The translations under genes and the position numbers were made by a program. 64,000 nt of DNA, from assembly GCA_017469885.1 (NCBI GenBank), contig JAFUFO010000006.1, positions 1 to 64,000 of the forward strand, given 5' to 3'. The notes beneath the pieces are model-generated. The model made no database searches. It saw only the letters and a list, made by a program, of their open reading frames with translations, and had not been told where the DNA came from. This stretch comes from Solobacterium sp. GTDB lineage: Bacteria > Bacillota_I > Bacilli_A > Erysipelotrichales > Erysipelotrichaceae. Shown here piece after piece: positions 1 to 7,061 of the stretch. Positions within the stretch are counted from its first letter, which is position 1. Each line of letters starts with the position of its first letter.

Positions 1-38
1 AAAACAAAATAATCAGTATAACTGAAGGCTGAGCAGTA

Positions 39-75
39 CTGGTTTTAAAAACCAGATCTATTATCTGGCCTTTTT
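39..75. terminator. Bidirectional hairpin terminator at the end of the resolvase operon
   Basis: CCAGAT (52-57) pairs with ATCTGG (63-68), followed by CCTTTTT on the plus strand; on the minus strand the same stem is followed by a T run, so it can end the resolvase transcript. An alternative hairpin, CTGGTTTT (39-46) with AAAACCAG (48-55), shares the CCAG segment and would be mutually exclusive with the first. The rest of 1-161 shows no gene. Confidence 0.6.
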
Positions 76-161
76 GTCGTGGATTAATATAGATTTTCGA
101 ATTTCATTTAAAATAACATTGACATACATTAGCAGGTTTGTAGAATTCCTGAAACAATGAA

Positions 162-794
162 TCAAAACAGGGAAACCTGATCATATCCATGGCCTAGTGA
201 GTCAATCATCTGTTCCGTTTTTAATGTGGATGAGTGTTCAAAATCAGTGATACGTCTTGATAGGGTGGTGCGGCTCATATTCAGTTTCTTGCACATATAC
301 TTCTGAGTCACTTCACCGGCTTTCCACTGGCGGTAAAGCTGTTCAAAAAGGTAATGATCATAGTGGATAGGCTGTCGGCCAGTATACTTTCCGTTTCGTT
401 TTGCTATTGCAATGCCTTCAGCCTGCCGCTGGCGAATCTGCTCTCGTTCCAATTCCGAGAGCGCCGCAAATACTGTCAACATGAATTTGCCCTGGGGAGT
501 ATTGGTATCAATGCATTCTTTCTGTGAGATGAACTGAACACCTTTCTGGTGCAGCTGATCAATGATCTGAAGCAGATCTCTGGTGGATCGGGCAAGACGA
601 CTGAAGGATTCCACATATAAAGTGTCTCCTTCACGGACATACTCCAGCATGGCCTGCAGTCCAGGTCGATTGGTATCCTTGCCGGATAACATATCGGTAA
701 ATACTTTTACGCAGCCAAGAGAACGCATTGTCTCTTCCTGACGAGCGGGATTTTGATCCTCAGTACTGCATCGTATGTAAGCTATTTTTGCCAT
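162..794 (-). CDS. Serine recombinase (resolvase/invertase family)
   Basis: A small serine recombinase of 210 aa that would cut and rejoin DNA through a phosphoserine link, resolving or inverting element DNA. The N-terminal catalytic domain shows YIRCSTEDQN with Arg8 and Ser10 in the usual places, followed by the SFSRLARST and SELEREQIRQRQ segments typical of resolvases. The C-terminus (about 150-190) has a helix-turn-helix that would bind DNA. I chose the start at 794 because GGGAGG lies six bases upstream; a longer reading begins at 815. It is the last gene of the element's minus-strand gene series and has a 30-bp palindrome about 100 bp upstream that may be its site. The family is certain; resolvase versus invertase cannot be decided. 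Confidence 0.93.
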   Translation of the reverse strand: MAKIAYIRCSTEDQNPARQEETMRSLGCVKVFTDMLSGKDTNRPGLQAMLEYVREGDTLYVESFSRLARSTRDLLQIIDQLHQKGVQFISQKECIDTNTPQGKFMLTVFAALSELEREQIRQRQAEGIAIAKRNGKYTGRQPIHYDHYLFEQLYRQWKAGEVTQKYMCKKLNMSRTTLSRRITDFEHSSTLKTEQMIDSLGHGYDQVSLF

Positions 795-892
795 AAGGCC
801 TCCCGAATGTTTCAATAGAATCGTTATTTTTATCGATACAAATATGTTCCGTGTGGGTTATTGAATTTGATATTTTGATAAACTGTCTGGCT

Positions 893-922
893 ATGCCCGT
901 TAGGGTATACCCTAATGGGCAT
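893..922. repeat. 30-bp near-perfect palindrome upstream of the resolvase gene
   Basis: Two 15-nt arms (ATGCCCGTTAGGGTA and TACCCTAATGGGCAT) match except for one position and centre on a central AT. Size and position fit a serine-recombinase crossover site or an operator; which one is inference. Confidence 0.6.
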
Positions 923-950
923 TGAATATTTTCCTGGAACTGCTATCATA
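923..950 (+). promoter_or_regulatory. Candidate promoter for an RNA antisense to the holin-like toxin
   Basis: TTGAAT (about 923-928) and TATCAT are separated by 16 nt on the plus strand and point toward the 3' end of the small toxin gene. This is the arrangement of type I antitoxin RNAs, but the promoter is only predicted by eye. Confidence 0.35.
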
Positions 951-993
951 AAACTGTAAAAGGATCACCGATGCCGGTTGTCCTGGTTAATTA

Positions 994-1039
994 ACGAAAA
1001 CGATCGTCAATCTTTGCAGGAGCGGCGATCGTTTTTCGT
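994..1039. terminator. Bidirectional terminator overlapping the toxin 3' end
   Basis: ACGAAAACGATCG (994-1006) pairs with CGATCGTTTTTCGT (1026-1039), and the toxin stop codon lies in the loop. Runs of T occur on both strands, so both the toxin mRNA and a convergent antisense RNA could end here. Confidence 0.6.
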
Positions 1040-1123
1040 TTGATAAATTGATGCAATCTGCATCCCGAGGGCAATACAGGATATTACCAGCGAGAGTAAA
1101 CCGATCAAAGTCCCAACGTCCAT
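1007..1123 (-). CDS. Small holin-like toxin, candidate type I toxin
   Basis: A 38-aa protein with one hydrophobic segment (about residues 4-27, TLIGLLSLVISCIALGMQIA) and a charged tail (KNDRRSCKD). This matches the size and layout of holin-like type I toxins found on Firmicutes plasmids and integrated elements, which insert in the membrane. The start at 1123 has AAAGGAGG seven bases upstream; an upstream in-frame reading to 1216 lacks such a site. A convergent plus-strand promoter and a bidirectional terminator suggest an antisense antitoxin RNA. It would help maintain the element. The family call rests on size, hydrophobicity and context only. Confidence 0.6.
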   Translation of the reverse strand: MDVGTLIGLLSLVISCIALGMQIASIYQTKNDRRSCKD

Positions 1124-1240
1124 ACGCATACCTCCTTTCAGTGAGTGAAACTCACCGGAGAAGGCTGCCATACCTTCTCCTGACGTTTCCGTAACAGAAA
1201 GAAGGACAACCGCCACCGTTATGGTGATCCAATACAGGTG

Positions 1241-1867
1241 TTACCCTGCAGAAAGAGTATAACACTCTTCCAAGTCGTTTTCTTTGGCCGTATAGTTCAA
1301 TATCTGAAACAATTCAGTAAGATCGATTTCTTTCAGTTTTTCCCTGCAGTTGTCAGGTGATTCAGAGCCATTCACGAATCGGTTTTTCTCATCGATCCAG
1401 TCAGCTACCTTTTGGATTTCTTCTGACAGATCCATATTCTCTTCTGGTGTCCATCCATCAGACATGGATTGTATTTCTTCTCCCAATGAAGTGATGATCT
1501 CTGTGAGCCGCTCTATGTCACCCGGCTCTTTTTCTTCCGGATGCGTATTCAGATAGTCAGTTTCTTTGACCAATGTGTCGAGCTCGCTTATCAGTTCGAA
1601 ATACTCTTCCGGATCATAATCCCAGTTAAGCAGATGATTAAGCAATGTCTTCTCTGGAAACATTCCGAACCAACAGCAATCAAACCATTCACTGGCAGCT
1701 CGACGTTCGTCACTGCCATTTGTATATCTGCCTCCGGCAAGATCACCGGCAAAGTTTTCAAAGAGCTCATTGATTGTAATACCGTGTTCTCCACATTTGA
1801 TCATCAGCGTCTTACAATCTGATTCAGTGAGTCGAATTGTAATCGTCCGTTCTTTACGTTCACTCAT
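1241..1867 (-). CDS. Unknown acidic element-borne protein with RHH-like N-terminus
   Basis: A 208-aa protein that I do not recognise. The N-terminus (RTITIRLTESDCKTL, residues 6-20) resembles the strand and first helix of a ribbon-helix-helix DNA-binding fold. The remainder is rich in Glu and Asp, with no membrane segment or obvious catalytic motif. The start at 1867 has AAGGA eight bases upstream, better placed than for the ATG nine bases earlier. Its stop-to-start distance from the relaxase gene is 11 nt, so it is probably co-transcribed and may be an accessory mobilization or partition factor. That role is inferred from context alone. Confidence 0.75.
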   Translation of the reverse strand: MSERKERTITIRLTESDCKTLMIKCGEHGITINELFENFAGDLAGGRYTNGSDERRAASEWFDCCWFGMFPEKTLLNHLLNWDYDPEEYFELISELDTLVKETDYLNTHPEEKEPGDIERLTEIITSLGEEIQSMSDGWTPEENMDLSEEIQKVADWIDEKNRFVNGSESPDNCREKLKEIDLTELFQILNYTAKENDLEECYTLSAG

Positions 1868-1878
1868 GATAATCATCC

Positions 1879-3150
1879 TTATCGATAATACTGGTTTGGA
1901 GAGTATTCCAGATCTTCTGCTCTGGTTTCAATTTCATCTTTGTCAATGAAATCAGGAAGTTCCTTATCAACATCATCTTTCAGTTCCTCTACTTCCGGAT
2001 CTTCATAATCTCTGGAAAAGATGTGAACACGGGCAGCCATGTTCAGGATGGAATCCTTCAGATCATGAAGGGTTTCTTTAAGTTGTTCAAACCACCCCTG
2101 GATCACTTTCATTACAGATTTTGACGGCTCTTCCGGAATATCGTTATAGTTCAGCGTTGTCTGGATCGGAATCTCTTTCATGATTTCGGAACCGACATTT
2201 ACTGCGACTGTATGCAGATCCTGATTCAGCTGTTCTGCATATTTGATCAGACGCTCATTGTCTTTCACCATTTCCGGATAAGCCTTGGCGCTTGGTGAGC
2301 ACGATGTCTGAATGATCAGATCGGCTAAAGCTTCTTTTTCTTCCAGTTCGGATTCCTTTTCTTTCAGCAACCGGTCTTTGGAATTGATTGCGGCTGCACT
2401 TGCCTGGAACTTCTTTCTGTCTTCATCAATTGCATCCTTCTTAACGAGATAGGAGATGCCCTGAGCGGCCAATTCCTTCAGGTGCCTGTCTTCCTCTGGC
2501 GAATAGCTTACATCCTGAGAAAGCAGTTTTTTCTTGCCTTGGGGCAATTCTTCTACCAGCTTGGTCTCTGCTTTGAGCTGGCTGATCGTTTTATTACCTC
2601 CCTGAGCTTTTGTGATTCCGGAAGTGATACTGATGTGATAACCCATCCGCACATCCATAGCTGCCTGAAGTTCTTTGTGAAACTTCTGCAGCTCGGTCCG
2701 ATTGATCACCGCTTTGGCATTCAGTTTTTCTGTTCCATCCTCCAGTGTTTCCACCGGAATGAAACTGAAGTGCATATGCGGTGTATTACCGACCTCATCC
2801 ATATGGACGTAAGCAGAGATTACATTTTGGACTCCGTACCGGTCTATGAGAAACCGATACACATCCTGGAAGAATCTTTTGCTGTCTGTTTCTTTAACGT
2901 CGGTCGGCTGGGTGATCACCCAGTCCACCATGACGTTCTGATTCTTCCGACCATTGGTCTTGACCTGCTTCAGCCGGATCCGAAGAAATCTCTTCTGAGG
3001 CATCGGCTGATCAGCTGCCGCAAGATTGTAATTGAGATGTGTGCGGCTCTTATCAATATCTTTATTGGACAGACTGTGACCGGGACTCCGATCATAATGG
3101 ATGAAGATCCCGGTAACGTCTGCCATCGTATATTTTTCTACGTGTGCCAT
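1879..3150 (-). CDS. MobV-family relaxase (Mob/Pre)
   Basis: A 423-aa plasmid mobilization relaxase that would nick oriT and pilot the strand into a recipient, using conjugation machinery supplied by another element. Two MobV motifs are visible in the N-terminal half: NKDIDKSRTHLNYNL, and the metal-binding motif HMDEVGNTPHMHFSF with its His residues. The C-terminal half is charged and probably coiled (about 250-330). The start at 3150 has TTGGAG five bases upstream; a longer reading to 3219 adds low-quality sequence from the oriT region. A hairpin-rich stretch directly upstream is the likely oriT. No type IV secretion genes are present, so the element is mobilizable rather than self-transmissible. 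Confidence 0.93.
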   Translation of the reverse strand: MAHVEKYTMADVTGIFIHYDRSPGHSLSNKDIDKSRTHLNYNLAAADQPMPQKRFLRIRLKQVKTNGRKNQNVMVDWVITQPTDVKETDSKRFFQDVYRFLIDRYGVQNVISAYVHMDEVGNTPHMHFSFIPVETLEDGTEKLNAKAVINRTELQKFHKELQAAMDVRMGYHISITSGITKAQGGNKTISQLKAETKLVEELPQGKKKLLSQDVSYSPEEDRHLKELAAQGISYLVKKDAIDEDRKKFQASAAAINSKDRLLKEKESELEEKEALADLIIQTSCSPSAKAYPEMVKDNERLIKYAEQLNQDLHTVAVNVGSEIMKEIPIQTTLNYNDIPEEPSKSVMKVIQGWFEQLKETLHDLKDSILNMAARVHIFSRDYEDPEVEELKDDVDKELPDFIDKDEIETRAEDLEYSPNQYYR

Positions 3151-3225
3151 AAACGCTCCAATCTTTTTCCGGCAAGGGAGTATCTGACGAAGATACGAAT
3201 GCCGGTTTGCCGGAGGCAATCAGCA

Positions 3226-3348
3226 GCCGTCCGGCGAGGACCCTCCGGAGGACAAGTGTAACCAACGCTGTTGGTGTAACTTGCTACACCAAGAATTGGT
3301 GTTTCTTCACCTCCTTCGGAGGTTTGCTTTGCAAAGCTCAAACTGTGA
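3226..3348. other. Candidate origin of transfer (oriT), hairpin cluster
   Basis: This gap between the rep-like gene and mobV holds five perfect palindromes or hairpins: CCTCCGGAGG (3242-3251), ACCAAC-GCT-GTTGGT (3261-3275), ACACCAA-GAA-TTGGTGT (3286-3302), ACCTCC-TTC-GGAGGT (3309-3323) and GCTTTGCAAAGC (3326-3337). Minus-strand GTAGCAAGTTACACCAAC lies between two of them. MobV relaxases act on hairpins directly upstream of their own gene, so this is the natural oriT candidate. The nick position cannot be seen. Confidence 0.55.
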
Positions 3349-4125
3349 CTAATGAAATTCATTCTTGATCATTTCAATAACGTATCCAATTTTGTTTCCG
3401 ACGGATCGCTCCGGGCCGTCATAAATGGAAGTATCAAACAATTCGAAAAAGATTCTTCGCCAGAAACCATACAGAGAATCAAGGTCAGCAGAATTGATTG
3501 CTTTTATAGTTTTCGGGTCTTTAATCGCATGAAGTGCTTTGAAAAAAACCTCACACGACTGTTCAATTTCCTGAATACTTGTACCTAGTTCAAATGCTTT
3601 TTGTTTCTCGAGCTGAATGTATGGATCAAGAAGCGCGCGGATCCGATCAAGGGCGAGGGCGCAATCATCATCAATTATTGAATGAGTATTGTTTATTATT
3701 CTTATTCTATTAGTATTATTAGCACCCCAATTTCCCGGGGCTGGATTTCCCAGGTCTGGATTCCCCAGACCTGGGAAATTAGGGTCTGGGGAAATGTCAC
3801 ACAAAGAATCTTTCAAGTCATATTCGTAAACAAAACCGGAATGGGTGTTTGTTTTTTCAATTGTCAGATATCCAATCTGTACCAGATTGTTCCAGCAGGT
3901 ATCAAATGCATAATCTCCTTCTTTGCAGAAAGTTCGGAGATGCGATTTGTGCAACGTGAATTTTGGTATTGTGATGAAATGCTGGATCAGGGCATAGAGT
4001 CCTTTTGCACCGAGAGACAGTCTTTTATCCTTGAGTACTTCATTCGGAATCATAGTGAATGGAGTCGTTTTTGGTTTGAACTGACCGCTTTCCTTTTGCA
4101 AATTGTGTTTCGAGTTCTTACTCAT
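3349..4125 (-). CDS. Replication-initiator-like helix-turn-helix protein
   Basis: A 258-aa protein whose N-terminus (FTMIPNEVLKDKRLSLGAKG, about 23-42) is the winged-helix segment common to phage, plasmid and ICE replication initiators of the DnaD/RepA_N-like type. It probably binds the element's origin. A short glycine/asparagine repeat (GLGNPDLGNPAPGN) links the N-terminal domain to a helical C-terminus. GGAGG lies a few bases before the ATG. The gene follows the integrase by 11 nt, so it is likely in the same transcript. Having its own initiator would let the excised element replicate during transfer. The exact family is not certain. Confidence 0.7.
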   Translation of the reverse strand: MSKNSKHNLQKESGQFKPKTTPFTMIPNEVLKDKRLSLGAKGLYALIQHFITIPKFTLHKSHLRTFCKEGDYAFDTCWNNLVQIGYLTIEKTNTHSGFVYEYDLKDSLCDISPDPNFPGLGNPDLGNPAPGNWGANNTNRIRIINNTHSIIDDDCALALDRIRALLDPYIQLEKQKAFELGTSIQEIEQSCEVFFKALHAIKDPKTIKAINSADLDSLYGFWRRIFFELFDTSIYDGPERSVGNKIGYVIEMIKNEFH

Positions 4126-4136
4126 ATGACCTCCGT

Positions 4137-5222
4137 TTACCTTTGAGATTTCATCTTTTTTCTGAAGTCGGTCAGGATATTGGGGTCAATGTTGCTGTAA
4201 GAAACATGAGAATAGATGTTCAATGTAACAGCTGCGGTCTTGTGGCCCATCAGATACTGAGCAACTTTTACTGGTACACCGGCGAGAGCGAGGTCGGTAC
4301 AAAAGGTGTGGCGGAACATTTTTGAGGTAATATCTCCTGGAATATCAATGTGGTATCGTCTGGCGGTTTGATCCATTTTCTTCTGGATGCTTGCCCACAT
4401 TCTTTTGTATGAGGTTGCGCTGATAGGAGTATCACTCGTTCCGTTAGTGAAAAGAAAATCTGTTTTGATCTCTTTGAATGCGTTCTGAAAAAACGGAATA
4501 TCTTCTTCTGCAAGCGGAAGAATCCGCTCTCCACTGACGGATTTTGTGCTTGAAAGCTCCGGCTGGTTATGTCGATAGGTGAATGCCTGTTCGATAATCA
4601 GTTTCTTTTGGTCAAAATCGAAGTGCTTTTTTTCAAGGGCGAGAGCTTCTTCTTTACGAAGACCATAGTTCCGAATCAGTGCAAGAAAAAGCTGTTCGCG
4701 CAGCGTAAAGACAGTTTTTTCAATCACCTCAAGTTCGTTGTTCGTGACAACTCTGGTTTCTTCCTTTCGATATCTCAGCTTCGCAACATGGTCGCAGGGG
4801 TTCATTAGGAGGATTCCGAGCCTGACGGCATCACTGAAGATCTGATCCAGTGTGCTGAGAACTTTATTTGCCTGATTTGGTGTGTCAGATATCTCAGAGA
4901 TCAGATCTTGGATATCGGAAGGGGATACGGAATCCAGTGAACGTGGGAAAAAAGAAGTGAGATGATTAAATACAGTATCGTACATTCGATGCGTATTCTC
5001 ACTTGCAGAACTCTTGCTGCGCCGGTACCAGTCGTCCGCAAATGCCTTAAAGTGCATACTGCCGGAGTATACCTGCTTCTTTGTCTTTTCAACATTCTGA
5101 AGCAGTTCTTTCTGGGTTTTGCCATATACATATTTCTTTATCTTCTCTCCGGACAGCGGATCAATTATGAGAACGGAGGTAGAGAATCGACCGTCTTCTC
5201 TTTTCTTTCGCTTTGCCGGCAT
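4137..5222 (-). CDS. int: Tyrosine site-specific integrase
   Basis: A 361-aa phage/ICE-type integrase that would insert and excise the element. An N-terminal AP2/SAM-like DNA-binding part (1-150) precedes the catalytic domain. Visible catalytic positions are the Arg in NYGLRKEEALAL, the His-Arg segment MFRHTFCTDLALAG, and LMGHKTAAVTLNIYSHV with the nucleophilic Tyr. Length is normal. The gene lies directly after the small excisionase-like gene, with only a few bases between them. No duplicated attachment site is visible inside the window, so the element boundaries remain unknown. Confidence 0.95.
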   Translation of the reverse strand: MPAKRKKREDGRFSTSVLIIDPLSGEKIKKYVYGKTQKELLQNVEKTKKQVYSGSMHFKAFADDWYRRSKSSASENTHRMYDTVFNHLTSFFPRSLDSVSPSDIQDLISEISDTPNQANKVLSTLDQIFSDAVRLGILLMNPCDHVAKLRYRKEETRVVTNNELEVIEKTVFTLREQLFLALIRNYGLRKEEALALEKKHFDFDQKKLIIEQAFTYRHNQPELSSTKSVSGERILPLAEEDIPFFQNAFKEIKTDFLFTNGTSDTPISATSYKRMWASIQKKMDQTARRYHIDIPGDITSKMFRHTFCTDLALAGVPVKVAQYLMGHKTAAVTLNIYSHVSYSNIDPNILTDFRKKMKSQR

Positions 5223-5225
5223 AGG

Positions 5226-5465
5226 TTAGGCCTCGTAATAGTCTTCTTCATTGATCCCGTAGTATTCCATGTAATACTTCCGGAACAGGCAGCCGCGCTT
5301 TGGAAGACGATCATCCGTAAGACCATAAGCTTTTTTGATTCGATTGAACAGTTTACAAGCCTGAGGATAGGAGACTCCGAGCTCTTCAGCCATCTCCTCC
5401 ACAGTGATTGTCAGCCGTCGAGACTGACCTTTGCCGTTTCCGGCGAGTTTTCCTACCATTGCCAT
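5226..5465 (-). CDS. Small excisionase-like / HTH protein
   Basis: A 79-aa basic protein beginning MAMVGKLAGNGKGQ, with a helix-turn-helix (TVEEMAEELGVSYPQACKLFNRIK, about residues 21-44). Size, HTH and position immediately before the integrase suggest an excisionase or directionality factor. I chose the start at 5465 because GAGGAG lies seven bases upstream; the longer reading to 5654 runs through an operator-like intergenic region. It is probably the first gene of the integrase-rep transcript. The excisionase function is inferred from context. Confidence 0.65.
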   Translation of the reverse strand: MAMVGKLAGNGKGQSRRLTITVEEMAEELGVSYPQACKLFNRIKKAYGLTDDRLPKRGCLFRKYYMEYYGINEEDYYEA

Positions 5466-5518
5466 AAATAGTCTCCTCTCCGGGCGTGTTATAATAATCA
5501 CGCCGCTAATGGTGGCAG

Positions 5519-5594
5519 ACAAGGAAGTGTTCTTTTGCGGGAAGGCTTCCTTGTTTTGATAACCAGATATGTCTTTATACATATCTAAAGACAT
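5519..5594. promoter_or_regulatory. Inverted repeats in the divergent control region of the element
   Basis: Between the divergent excisionase-like and HTH genes there are two perfect 9-bp inverted repeats: ACAAGGAAG (5519-5527) with CTTCCTTGT (5546-5554), and ATGTCTTTA (5569-5577) with TAAAGACAT (5586-5594). The second looks like a dimeric repressor operator, perhaps for the adjacent HTH protein. The first could form a hairpin in the leader of the minus-strand transcript. Confidence 0.5.
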
Positions 5595-5715
5595 TATAAA
5601 GCAATAATCGGGTGTGTAAAGAAAAATGTCTTCAAATATATCTAAATACAACAAAAGAGATGTAGTGCGAAATAGAATAAAATAGTGTTATAAATGAAAA
5701 TAAGGAGAATGATTT

Positions 5716-6441
5716 GTGAGATTCAGCCAATATTTTCAGACAGTGTGTGATTTGAACGGCGTGTCATCAATACGTAAAGCTGCGTCCTTTTTTTCCATTG
5801 GGAAATCCGGTGTAGAACGTATTAAAGCCGGTGAATGTGATATACCCACAGAAAATATGGTAAAAAAAGTTTCCGCAATCTCTGGAAAGGCTGTTGAAAC
5901 GATCTATAACGAATTGGATTATCTTCCAATTTATAACAGCTATGCAATAAATAAAGACATTAAAGAGATTATTGATTATCGAGATCTGCATCTTCCTGAT
6001 GGGAAAGAGGCAGAGAAGGCGGTGAATGATTATTTCCGGGATTATTATGCGTCAGCAACAAACAATCATTTCGATATGTGGAATAAAAAACATGTATTAG
6101 GCGCGAATGACAATCCTGAATGGATCGCTGATTTCTGGGTCTATGACTATGATAATCAGAAGAAAATCTGTTTTGATTTATTCCGGCACTATACTTCGGG
6201 GAATGCATTTCTATCAACAGATGATAATTTCCGCATATTCATTACCAGAATGCTCTCTATTTCAGATTGCGATGAATATGTAATTGTTTTTATGGACGAG
6301 AACGAAGCAAAGTATATTTTGGAAAATCAGAAAAACAGAATTGTAAACACAACTGTAAAAGTATCTGTCAGTTATTATTGCAAGACTACTGGCATCTTCA
6401 ATATCGAAAGGCTGGATCAATCAAGATATAAAGGTTTATGA
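5716..6441 (+). CDS. HTH-containing protein of unknown function, element-borne
   Basis: A 241-aa protein starting at GTG, chosen because AAGGAG lies eight bases upstream; the nearby ATG is in another frame. The first about 65 residues form an XRE-like helix-turn-helix (SIRKAASFFSIGKSGVERIK). The rest (about 80-241) is an unrecognised domain rich in Asp, Asn, Tyr and Phe, without membrane segments. It is divergent from the excisionase-integrase transcript, the usual place for the element's repressor. The large C-terminal domain is longer than in a simple Cro/CI repressor and may sense a signal. Confidence 0.75.
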   Translation: MRFSQYFQTVCDLNGVSSIRKAASFFSIGKSGVERIKAGECDIPTENMVKKVSAISGKAVETIYNELDYLPIYNSYAINKDIKEIIDYRDLHLPDGKEAEKAVNDYFRDYYASATNNHFDMWNKKHVLGANDNPEWIADFWVYDYDNQKKICFDLFRHYTSGNAFLSTDDNFRIFITRMLSISDCDEYVIVFMDENEAKYILENQKNRIVNTTVKVSVSYYCKTTGIFNIERLDQSRYKGL

Positions 6442-6537
6442 GTACGTAAAAAGCCTATGAACAGAAAATGTTCTGGAGTAAACCGATAGCTTCATCTCGT
6501 CCAGCAATAATGATCTGGTTCAGCAAATCGAGATCAA

Positions 6538-6598
6538 TGACAACTTTTGACAACTCGGTTTTTGGTGAAAACAGGGTTTTGACAACTTTTTGACAACT
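6538..6598. repeat. Four direct TGACAACT repeats
   Basis: TGACAACT occurs at 6538-6545, 6548-6555, 6580-6587 and 6591-6598, as two close pairs. Short direct repeats at the edge of an integrated element could be integrase arm-type sites or replication iterons. The surrounding stretch 6442-6769 shows no convincing gene. Confidence 0.5.
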
Positions 6599-6772
6599 TT
6601 TTTTCGAGATACCAGCTATTTTTGCCTGTTTTTCGTGATAAATACTCTCCACAGAATATGAATAAGAAATCGCTCGCCTGGAGTGAATCATTACCAATGA
6701 AGAAAAAATGTCAGTCATAAAAGCAGAGACGAATGGCAGAGAAATGCTTTAATCGTCCGTCCCGTGAGGCAT

Positions 6773-6796
6773 AAAAAAACCGCATAACCATGCGGG
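6773..6796 (-). terminator. Rho-independent terminator downstream of tRNA-Lys and its hairpin repeats
   Basis: On the minus strand CCGCAT-GGTT-ATGCGG is followed by seven T residues. It is placed to end a transcript that begins at tRNA-Lys and runs through the three hairpin repeats. Confidence 0.75.
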
Positions 6797-6815
6797 AATC
6801 AGCTATATATGTACA

Positions 6816-6910
6816 CACTCAGCGATCTGAGTGCGATTGGCAGTTATATATTACACGTCTGAGCTGCAGACGGGATTGCCAATATATTTACACACCTGAT
6901 TGCTCAGGTG
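6816..6910 (-). repeat. Three tandem hairpin repeats downstream of tRNA-Lys
   Basis: Three stem-loops spaced about 38-40 nt apart: CACTCAG/CTGAGTG (6816-6833, loop CGAT), CGTCTG/CAGACG (6856-6872, loop AGCTG) and CACCTGA/TCAGGTG (6893-6910, loop TTGC). Stem sequences differ but pairing is kept. Linkers are similar: on the minus strand each unit starts near TTGCAAGCC, TTGGCAATCC or TGCCAATCG and ends TGTA plus an AT-rich run. They lie between the tRNA 3' end and a terminator, so they are probably transcribed. No known RNA family is recognised. Confidence 0.6.
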
Positions 6911-6925
6911 AGGCTTGCAAGAGAA

Positions 6926-7001
6926 TGGTGGTTCCTGAGGGACTCGAACCCTCGACCCACTGATTAAGAGTCAGTTGCTCTACCAACTGAGCTAAGGAAC
7001 C
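6926..7001 (-). tRNA. tRNA-Lys (anticodon CTT)
   Basis: A complete cloverleaf of 76 nt including an encoded CCA. The acceptor GGTTCCT pairs with AGGAACC, the D arm is GCTC-AGTTGGTA-GAGC, the anticodon stem is ACTGA/TCAGT with loop CTCTTAA giving anticodon CTT, and the T arm is GAGGG-TTCGAGT-CCCTC. On the minus strand a promoter-like TTGCAT-17-TATTAT lies just upstream (about 7009-7040). It is followed by three hairpins and a terminator. Confidence 0.97.
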
Positions 7002-7008
7002 ACACGCT

Positions 7009-7040
7009 CGATTATAATACCCCATCCCGATTGGGAATGC
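7009..7040 (-). promoter_or_regulatory. Promoter of tRNA-Lys
   Basis: On the minus strand TTGCAT and TATTAT (overlapping TATAAT) are 17 nt apart and end a few bases before the tRNA. The IS target duplication begins about 15 bp upstream of the -35, so the insertion spared the promoter. Confidence 0.6.
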
Positions 7041-7061
7041 AATGACATTTTTAAAAAATTT

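Noticed and set aside
2482-3261. Long plus-strand frame opposite the relaxase gene
   Set aside because: Antisense shadow of mobV without a recognisable domain.
3138-3362. 74-aa minus-strand reading frame across the oriT region
   Set aside because: It is built from the hairpin cluster and overlaps the relaxase start; no ribosome-binding site is evident.
6455-6718. Possible 87-aa minus-strand protein between the HTH gene and tRNA-Lys
   Set aside because: No ribosome-binding site before its ATG, its composition reflects the TGACAACT repeats, and it resembles no family.
6816-6910. Three hairpin units read as a CRISPR array
   Set aside because: Units are not identical, linkers are conserved instead of unique, and no cas genes are present.
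6926-6960. tRNA-Lys 3' end as the attachment site of the mobilizable element
   Set aside because: No repeat of the tRNA 3' end is found at the left side within the window, and hairpins plus a terminator lie between the tRNA and the element, so this could not be supported.
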